From contig JAIDJJ010000425.1 in NCBI GenBank assembly GCA_029052265.1, positions 1 through 11,195 on the forward strand: a DNA stretch of 11,195 nt, read 5' to 3'. Each line of letters opens with the position of its first letter. Position 1 is the stretch's first letter. The position numbers were made by a program, and so were the translations under genes. Source of the DNA: Muribaculaceae bacterium (GTDB taxonomy: Bacteria > Bacteroidota > Bacteroidia > Bacteroidales > Muribaculaceae). Under the pieces are notes generated by a model. The model was not told the DNA's origin, searched no databases, and saw only the letters and a list, made by a program, of their open reading frames with translations. Of the stretch, positions 6,865-11,195 are shown piece after piece.

Positions 6865-8163
6865 ATGGCTAAGCAACTTTGGAACAAGGGGTTTGAACCC
6901 GATCAAATTATAGAAAACTTTACTGTGGGCAATGACCGCGATCTTGACATGAGACTCGCCCGTTATGATGTGCAAGGATCAGTGGCTCATATAAAGATGC
7001 TTGAATCTATCGGATTGCTTACAAAAGATGAGCTTGATGAGCTGCTCCCGGCACTTGAGGAAATTGCCGAATCGATAGAGCGTGGAGAATTTAAGATAGA
7101 AGAGGGGATAGAGGATGTCCATTCTCAGGTGGAATTTCTCCTGACGGCAAAACTTGGGGATGTCGGCAAGAAGATACATTCAGGTCGCTCACGAAACGAT
7201 CAGGTGCTTGTGGATCTCAAATTGTTTTTCCGCGAAGAGCTAAAAAACATGGCAGCTGCGGTAGACCGTCTTTTCCGTCGTCTTCAACAGCTTTCAGAAG
7301 AGCATAAAGATAAACTGATGCCCGGATACACGCATTTGCAGGTGGCGATGCCATCATCGTTCGGGCTTTGGTTCGGGGCGTATGCCGAGTCGCTTACCGA
7401 CGACATGCAGATGCTGTTGGCAGCATATAATATCTCGAACCAGAATCCTCTCGGATCTGCTGCCGGATATGGTTCATCCTTTCCGTTAGACAGGGAGCTG
7501 ACCACTAAGCTTCTTTGTTTTTCAGACCTTCACTACAATGTGGTTGCAGCCCAGATGAGCCGCGGAAAGACAGAGAAGGCGGTTGCGGCGGCGGTTGCGG
7601 CAGTCGCATCCACACTCGGGCACCTTGCTATGGATGTGTGCATGTGGATGTGCAGCAATTTCGGATTTGTGAAATTCCCTGATGAACTTACCACCGGTTC
7701 AAGCATAATGCCGCATAAGAAAAATCCGGATGTGTTTGAGATCATGCGAGGAAAATGCAACAGACTGCAGTCTCTGCCCAATGAGCTTACCATTCTTACA
7801 GCCAACCTTCCTTTGGGTTACAACCGGGATCTGCAGCTGATGAAAGACATAATGTTCCCTGCCACTACAGATCTGATCAGCTGCCTCGACATGGCTGAGT
7901 ATATGCTTTCGCATATTGAGGTGAAGAACGGAATCCTTGATGATCCCCGATATGATTACATATTTACAGTGGAAGATGTGAACAAGATGGTTCTTCAAGG
8001 TGTGCCTTTCCGGGATGCTTACCGCAATGTCGGCATGTCGGTGCAGGATGGTACATATAGTCCTTCACGTGAGGTCAGACATACACATATCGGAAGTATA
8101 GGCAATCCTGCCAACGACAGGATTGCTGCTAAAATGCAGTCGCTGCTATCCAAATTTGAATGA
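6865..8163 (+). CDS. argH: Argininosuccinate lyase
   Basis: Splits argininosuccinate into arginine and fumarate, the last step of the pathway. Fumarase/aspartase superfamily, 432 residues. Motifs: HSGRSRNDQV (105-114), the active-site His157 in MPGYTHLQ, NPLGSAAGYG (194-203), and the signature GSSIMPHKKNPD (278-289), whose serine is the catalytic base. The frame is open back to an upstream ATG at 6781, but that would overlap argE by 37 bases and add 28 residues (starting MWRGRYPKGC) unlike any ArgH N-terminus. MAKQLWNKGF at 6865 matches the expected MAxxLWxK opening, so I chose it. It closes the arginine cluster; a hairpin follows. Confidence 0.96.
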   Translation: MAKQLWNKGFEPDQIIENFTVGNDRDLDMRLARYDVQGSVAHIKMLESIGLLTKDELDELLPALEEIAESIERGEFKIEEGIEDVHSQVEFLLTAKLGDVGKKIHSGRSRNDQVLVDLKLFFREELKNMAAAVDRLFRRLQQLSEEHKDKLMPGYTHLQVAMPSSFGLWFGAYAESLTDDMQMLLAAYNISNQNPLGSAAGYGSSFPLDRELTTKLLCFSDLHYNVVAAQMSRGKTEKAVAAAVAAVASTLGHLAMDVCMWMCSNFGFVKFPDELTTGSSIMPHKKNPDVFEIMRGKCNRLQSLPNELTILTANLPLGYNRDLQLMKDIMFPATTDLISCLDMAEYMLSHIEVKNGILDDPRYDYIFTVEDVNKMVLQGVPFRDAYRNVGMSVQDGTYSPSREVRHTHIGSIGNPANDRIAAKMQSLLSKFE

Positions 8164-8180
8164 TCCGGAGAAGGGTTTTA

Positions 8181-8209
8181 ACCGGGTATGGAATCGAGAA
8201 ATACCCGGT
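8181..8209 (+). terminator. Hairpin after argH, possible end of the arginine transcript
   Basis: ACCGGGTAT (8181-8189) and ATACCCGGT (8201-8209) form a perfect 9-bp stem with an 11-base loop, starting 17 bases after the argH stop. The stem is GC-rich but only AAATAT follows, without a true T-run. It is therefore at best a weak intrinsic terminator or a 3'-end stabiliser. Its position between two functional gene groups supports an end-of-operon role. Confidence 0.45.
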
Positions 8210-8286
8210 AAATATCCTGAAGCAGTAGTTTAAGCATGTCTGGAAGTGCGTTTTTGTCTTAAATATTAAAAAATCGGCATAAAAAA

Positions 8287-8318
8287 TTGACAAAAGGGCT
8301 CCGAAAGTGTTATCTTTG
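8287..8318 (+). promoter_or_regulatory. ftsX: Bacteroidetes-type primary-sigma promoter for ftsX
   Basis: TATCTTTG at 8311-8318 fits the Bacteroidetes -7 consensus TAnnTTTG exactly. TTG at 8287-8289 lies 21 bases upstream as the -33 element. The DNA before it is very AT-rich. Transcription should begin near 8322-8328, giving a leader of about 20 bases before the ATG at 8344. This makes ftsX and the genes after it a separate unit from the arginine operon. Confidence 0.75.
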
Positions 8319-8343
8319 TGGTCGATTATGAAATGCCGGACGC

Positions 8344-9222
8344 ATGAAAAATAATAAAGATGTAAAAATCTCCTATTGGGCGGCGCATCTCACCACTATA
8401 GTGAGCGTGTCGCTTGTGCTTATTATCATAGGAATCATAGCGCTCATATATGTGAGCGCCACAAATGAGACACGCCGGCTTCGGGAACGTCTTGAGGTCA
8501 GTGTGGTCATGGCAGACACCGTCTCAGACGCACAGGCAGCTGAAACATCAAAGATTTTTGAGGCAGCGCCTTATGCTCATTCTGTGAAAGTCATCACAAG
8601 GAAAGATGCTCTCCGCAATTGGAAAAATGATACCGGAGAGGATCTTGAATCCCTTTTCGGTGTAAATCCGTTGTCTCCGGAGGTCACATTTTCGCTCAAG
8701 GCGGATTATGCCTCTCCGGCGCGTCTTGATTCGATAGGAAAAGTGGCGTCGGCATTGCCCGGGGTAGAATCGGTTGCACTTCCCGATTCAACGATGGTGG
8801 AGAATATGAACCGCAATATCCAGCGCTTTGCCATAATACTCGGTGTCATCGCTTTTGTAATGATAATCATCTCCTTTGTCCTGATCAATAATACTGTGCA
8901 TCTTGCCATATATGCACGACGTTTTACAATCCATACCATGCAGCTTGTGGGAGCCACCAATGGCTTCATCCGTTCCCCTTTTGTGCTTAACAACATGCTT
9001 TCAGGGCTTATTGCCGGGTTGGTTGCGTCAGGATTGATAGGGATGGTTCTCGTGTGTGCTCCCGGCGCCGGTTTCAAAGACGTCTCAGACTATGTGAGCT
9101 GGCCGGCCTTCGGCATTGTCGCAGCGGGTATGCTGACGATTGGTGTGTTTTTGTGCGGACTGGCAGCCTGGGTGTCGACATCGCGTTATCTTGGCAAGGA
9201 TTACGATGAACTGTTTAAGTAA
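8344..9222 (+). CDS. ftsX: Cell-division protein FtsX
   Basis: Membrane partner of the ATPase FtsE. The FtsEX complex sits at the division site and controls peptidoglycan hydrolases. The 292-residue protein has the FtsX topology: a short cytoplasmic N-terminus, TM1 (about 17-38), an extracytoplasmic domain (about 40-160), then TM2 (161-182), TM3 (215-238) and TM4 (254-277). The cytoplasmic loop between TM2 and TM3 carries the conserved R-R-F-T-I-H-T-M-Q-L-V-G-A-T segment, which in FtsX/MacB-type permeases contacts the ATPase. No ftsE lies next to it, so the ATPase must be encoded elsewhere. The gene follows its own promoter and leads a unit with DUF3098, uppP and truB, a neighbourhood tied to envelope growth. 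Confidence 0.93.
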   Translation: MKNNKDVKISYWAAHLTTIVSVSLVLIIIGIIALIYVSATNETRRLRERLEVSVVMADTVSDAQAAETSKIFEAAPYAHSVKVITRKDALRNWKNDTGEDLESLFGVNPLSPEVTFSLKADYASPARLDSIGKVASALPGVESVALPDSTMVENMNRNIQRFAIILGVIAFVMIIISFVLINNTVHLAIYARRFTIHTMQLVGATNGFIRSPFVLNNMLSGLIAGLVASGLIGMVLVCAPGAGFKDVSDYVSWPAFGIVAAGMLTIGVFLCGLAAWVSTSRYLGKDYDELFK

Positions 9223-9266
9223 AACAAGGCTGGATCTACAGCCACAATAAGACCGATAAATCAGAT

Positions 9267-9542
9267 ATGATAGAAATAGAAAAGAAGGATCCTCAGGGTC
9301 TGGAGAGAATGACCGCCAAGGAAAGGCCGTTTTCAAAAGTTAATTATTACATGATGGGTGTGTGCCTTGCGATGATAATTGTGGGTTTCATGCTTATCAG
9401 CGGCGGAGGAAGCACAGTCGAAAACGGCTTCAATCCGGAAATATTCAGCACCCGCAGAATCGTGGTCGGTCCGGCAATCTCTTTTTTGGGGTTTGTGCTG
9501 ATGGCGTTTGCGATTATCTATAAACCTAAATCTGACAAATAA
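9267..9542 (+). CDS. DUF3098 small membrane protein
   Basis: A 91-residue protein with two predicted transmembrane helices (about 27-45 and 66-85) around a short loop containing FNPEIFSTRR (55-64). The loop, the SGGGST stretch before it and the basic C-terminus match what I recall of the DUF3098 family, found in Bacteroidetes between ftsX and uppP. No function is established. Its place suggests a link to FtsX or to undecaprenyl-phosphate recycling, which is inference. A second in-frame Met at residue 15 (9309) could also be the start; the first is kept because it leaves a normal 44-base gap after ftsX. Confidence 0.85.
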   Translation: MIEIEKKDPQGLERMTAKERPFSKVNYYMMGVCLAMIIVGFMLISGGGSTVENGFNPEIFSTRRIVVGPAISFLGFVLMAFAIIYKPKSDK

Positions 9543-9600
9543 TTTAAATGACGGGTATTCATAACCCGGTTCATATAACTTGGAACAATAATTACATACA

Positions 9601-10428
9601 ATGGAATGGCTTGACGCCCTTATCTTAGGAATTGTGCAGGGACTGGCGGAATATCTTCCGATCAGTTCGAGCGGACATCTGGAGATTTTCCGCGAAATAT
9701 TAGGTATAGATCTGCCATCGGACAAAGTCCTGCAGTTTGATCTCATTCTGCATGCCGCTACTGTAATGTCGACAATAGTTGTGCTGTGGCCGATGTTTAA
9801 AAAACTTTGTGTAAGTTTCTTTACATTCAGACGTGATTCTGAATTCTATTATGTATGCAAGATTCTGCTTTCTTGTATACCTGTTGCTGTGGTCGGATTC
9901 TGTTTCAAGGATTTTGTGGAAAGTTTTTTTGGAGGCGGTCTGACCATAGTCGGGGCATGTCTTATAGCGACAGCGCTTCTTCTTTCATTCGCACATTTCA
10001 CAGGCCGCAACGGAGACGGCAGCATAAAGTCAGACAATGGGAGAGACATAAGCTGGCTCGATGCGTTTGTGATAGGATGTTCGCAAGCCATAGCTGTATT
10101 GCCCGGACTTAGCAGAAGCGGCACAACAATAGCCACCGGTATCTTGCTTGGAGACAAACGTGATAAGGTTGCCTCTTTCTCATTCCTTATGGTGATTATT
10201 CCTATTCTTGGGGAAGCACTTCTGGATGTCAAGGATATCATCTCTACCCCAGCCGCCCAAGGCGACAACTCAGTAGGGGCGACAGCACTGATAATAGGAT
10301 TTATGGCATCGTTTATTGTTGGATGCTGCGCTTGCAAGTGGATGATAAATCTTGTGAAGAAAGGTAAGCTCATCTGGTTTGCAGTCTATTGCGTCATAAT
10401 GGGAGTGGTCTGTCTGTTATGGCAATGA
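9601..10428 (+). CDS. uppP: Undecaprenyl-diphosphatase
   Basis: Integral membrane phosphatase (also called BacA) that converts undecaprenyl diphosphate to the monophosphate carrier needed for peptidoglycan and other envelope polymers. Loss or overproduction alters bacitracin sensitivity in known species. The 275 residues show both family signatures: the (E/Q)xxxE motif as Q13-GLA-E17 followed by SSSGH (22-26, with His26 equivalent to E. coli His30), and PGLSRSGTT (168-176) with the essential Arg172. The rest is hydrophobic and fits a multi-pass protein. Starts at an ATG 58 bases after the DUF3098 gene. Confidence 0.97.
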   Translation: MEWLDALILGIVQGLAEYLPISSSGHLEIFREILGIDLPSDKVLQFDLILHAATVMSTIVVLWPMFKKLCVSFFTFRRDSEFYYVCKILLSCIPVAVVGFCFKDFVESFFGGGLTIVGACLIATALLLSFAHFTGRNGDGSIKSDNGRDISWLDAFVIGCSQAIAVLPGLSRSGTTIATGILLGDKRDKVASFSFLMVIIPILGEALLDVKDIISTPAAQGDNSVGATALIIGFMASFIVGCCACKWMINLVKKGKLIWFAVYCVIMGVVCLLWQ

Positions 10429-10504
10429 TAGAAAAATAAAAAGGATTAGAAGAAAACAATTATTCCCCCCTGATCTCTGAACGGCATTGAGCCGCTAATT
10501 GAGT

Positions 10505-11134
10505 ATGGATTTTATTACAGGAGAAATATTAGGAATAGATAAACCGCTTGGTTGGACATCTTTCGACGCAGTGAAGCGGGTGAGAGGTGCAATACAGCGA
10601 CGTTTGCATCTGAAGAAATTTAAGGTTGGGCATGCAGGCACACTTGATCCTCTTGCCACCGGAGTGCTGATTGTATGCACGGGGCGAGCCACCCGTAAGA
10701 TCGAAGAGCTGCAGAACGGAGACAAGGAATATGTAGCCACCTTGCATCTTGGAGCCACGACTCCCAGTTTTGATCTTGAGACAGAAATAGACAGCCACTA
10801 TCCCTGGGAGCATATCACGCGCAAGCTCGTGGAAGATACACTTCCGGATTTTACCGGGAAGATAATGCAGGTGCCTCCGGTTTTTTCGGCAGTCAAGGTA
10901 GACGGAAAGCGTGCATACAATCTTGCACGTAAAGGTAAGGAGGTTGTATTAAAAGCAAAGCCGCTTGAAATAAAGGAAATGGAATTGCTTGATTTCAGCC
11001 TTCCTGAAATCACCTTGAGAATAGTGTGCAGCAAAGGTACCTATATCCGTGCTCTTGCGCGCGATCTTGGTTTGGCACTCGGCAGCGGTGCGTATCTGAC
11101 CGGTTTGCGTCGCACAAGAGTAGGAAATGTATAG
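10505..11134 (+). CDS. truB: tRNA pseudouridine-55 synthase, probably C-terminally shortened
   Basis: Converts U55 in the T-loop of tRNAs to pseudouridine. The 209-residue reading has the catalytic Asp48 in GHAGTLDPLATGVL, the PPxFSAxKxxGKRAY segment (124-138), CSKGTYIRALARDLG (175-189) and the near-terminal LRRTRVG (201-207). I chose the ATG at 10505 over the in-frame TTG at 10499, since MDFITGEILGIDKP is the usual start. The protein ends at a TAG two residues after LRRTRVG, whereas TruB normally continues some 20-40 residues as RxEDAxxxEEF. That tail is present in the same frame after the TAG, open to the window end. All core catalytic parts are intact, so the shortened protein may still work. 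Confidence 0.92.
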   Translation: MDFITGEILGIDKPLGWTSFDAVKRVRGAIQRRLHLKKFKVGHAGTLDPLATGVLIVCTGRATRKIEELQNGDKEYVATLHLGATTPSFDLETEIDSHYPWEHITRKLVEDTLPDFTGKIMQVPPVFSAVKVDGKRAYNLARKGKEVVLKAKPLEIKEMELLDFSLPEITLRIVCSKGTYIRALARDLGLALGSGAYLTGLRRTRVGNV

Positions 11135-11195
11135 TTAGTTGATATACTGACCATAAATGAGAGAATTGAAAATATCCATACCGCTCCGCTCCCGT
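11135..11195 (+). other. truB: In-frame continuation of truB beyond the TAG
   Basis: Reading on in the truB frame past the TAG at 11132-11134 gives LVDILTINERIENI and more, with no stop before the window ends. The stretch resembles the usual TruB C-terminal segment (V-x-D-A, then E-x-x-x-x-I). If the TAG were CAG (one C-to-T change) the protein would read RVGNVQLVDIL without a break. This points to a nonsense mutation, a sequence error, or an old stop with a remnant tail. Confidence 0.5.

Noticed and set aside
9552..9568. Hairpin CGGGT/ACCCG before uppP as a terminator
   Set aside because: The stem is only 5 bp and there is no T-run; uppP looks cotranscribed with the genes before it.
10482..10494. 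CGGC-ATTGA-GCCG hairpin before truB
   Set aside because: A 4-bp stem is expected by chance, with nothing around it to support a role.
10499..10504. TTG start two codons before the truB ATG
   Set aside because: The ATG at 10505 gives the usual MDF opening and is the commoner start codon.
11157..11195. New gene starting at the ATG at 11157 (MRELKISIPLRSR)
   Set aside because: It has only 13 codons in view, with no recognisable start of queA or any other expected neighbour. The overlapping truB frame gives a better explanation of this stretch.

Overview
The window looks like a chromosomal segment of a gut-type Bacteroidales bacterium, probably near Muribaculaceae/Bacteroides. Four things point there: a transcarbamylase of the Bacteroides N-succinylornithine type; a ftsX / DUF3098 / uppP / truB gene run, as I remember it from Bacteroidetes; a clear Bacteroidetes-style promoter (TTG, 21 bases, TATCTTTG) before ftsX; and A-rich leaders without strong Shine-Dalgarno sequences. 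All supported genes are on the + strand. I see no mobile element, CRISPR array, tRNA or rRNA.

Region 1 (1-8163) is a nearly complete arginine biosynthesis cluster. It starts with the 3' end of a GNAT acyltransferase gene that has a cysteine-rich tail; from its position it may supply the first step, N-acylation of glutamate. A 295-base leader follows, with a good ARG-box match (506-519) just upstream of argG. Then come argG, argC, argD, argF', argB, an argE-like M20 deacylase gene and argH. They are tightly packed (gaps of 4 and 19 bases, a 4-base overlap, then gaps of 71, 31 and 47). In pathway order: the GNAT (inferred) acylates glutamate, ArgB phosphorylates it, ArgC reduces it, ArgD transaminates it, ArgF' carbamoylates the N-acylornithine, the M20 enzyme removes the acyl group from N-acylcitrulline, and ArgG and ArgH make argininosuccinate and then arginine. 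Residue 90 of ArgF' is Ala, not the Glu expected of the acetylornithine enzyme, so the route is predicted to run on succinylated intermediates. The 71-base gap between argF' and argB holds a perfect 31-base palindrome.

Region 2 (8164-11195) is a second transcription unit for envelope and RNA functions. A hairpin after argH separates it from the arginine genes, and its own promoter lies at 8287-8318. It encodes FtsX (cell-division ABC-transporter-like membrane protein), a small DUF3098 two-helix membrane protein, UppP (undecaprenyl-diphosphatase) and TruB (tRNA pseudouridine-55 synthase). TruB stops at a TAG right after its conserved LRRTRVG motif, but the same frame stays open to the window end and reads like the usual TruB tail. 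This is a possible recent nonsense change or a sequence error.

No wholly new system is apparent. The points most worth a second look are the succinyl-type arginine cluster with its candidate acyltransferase, the operator and palindromes, and the interrupted truB.
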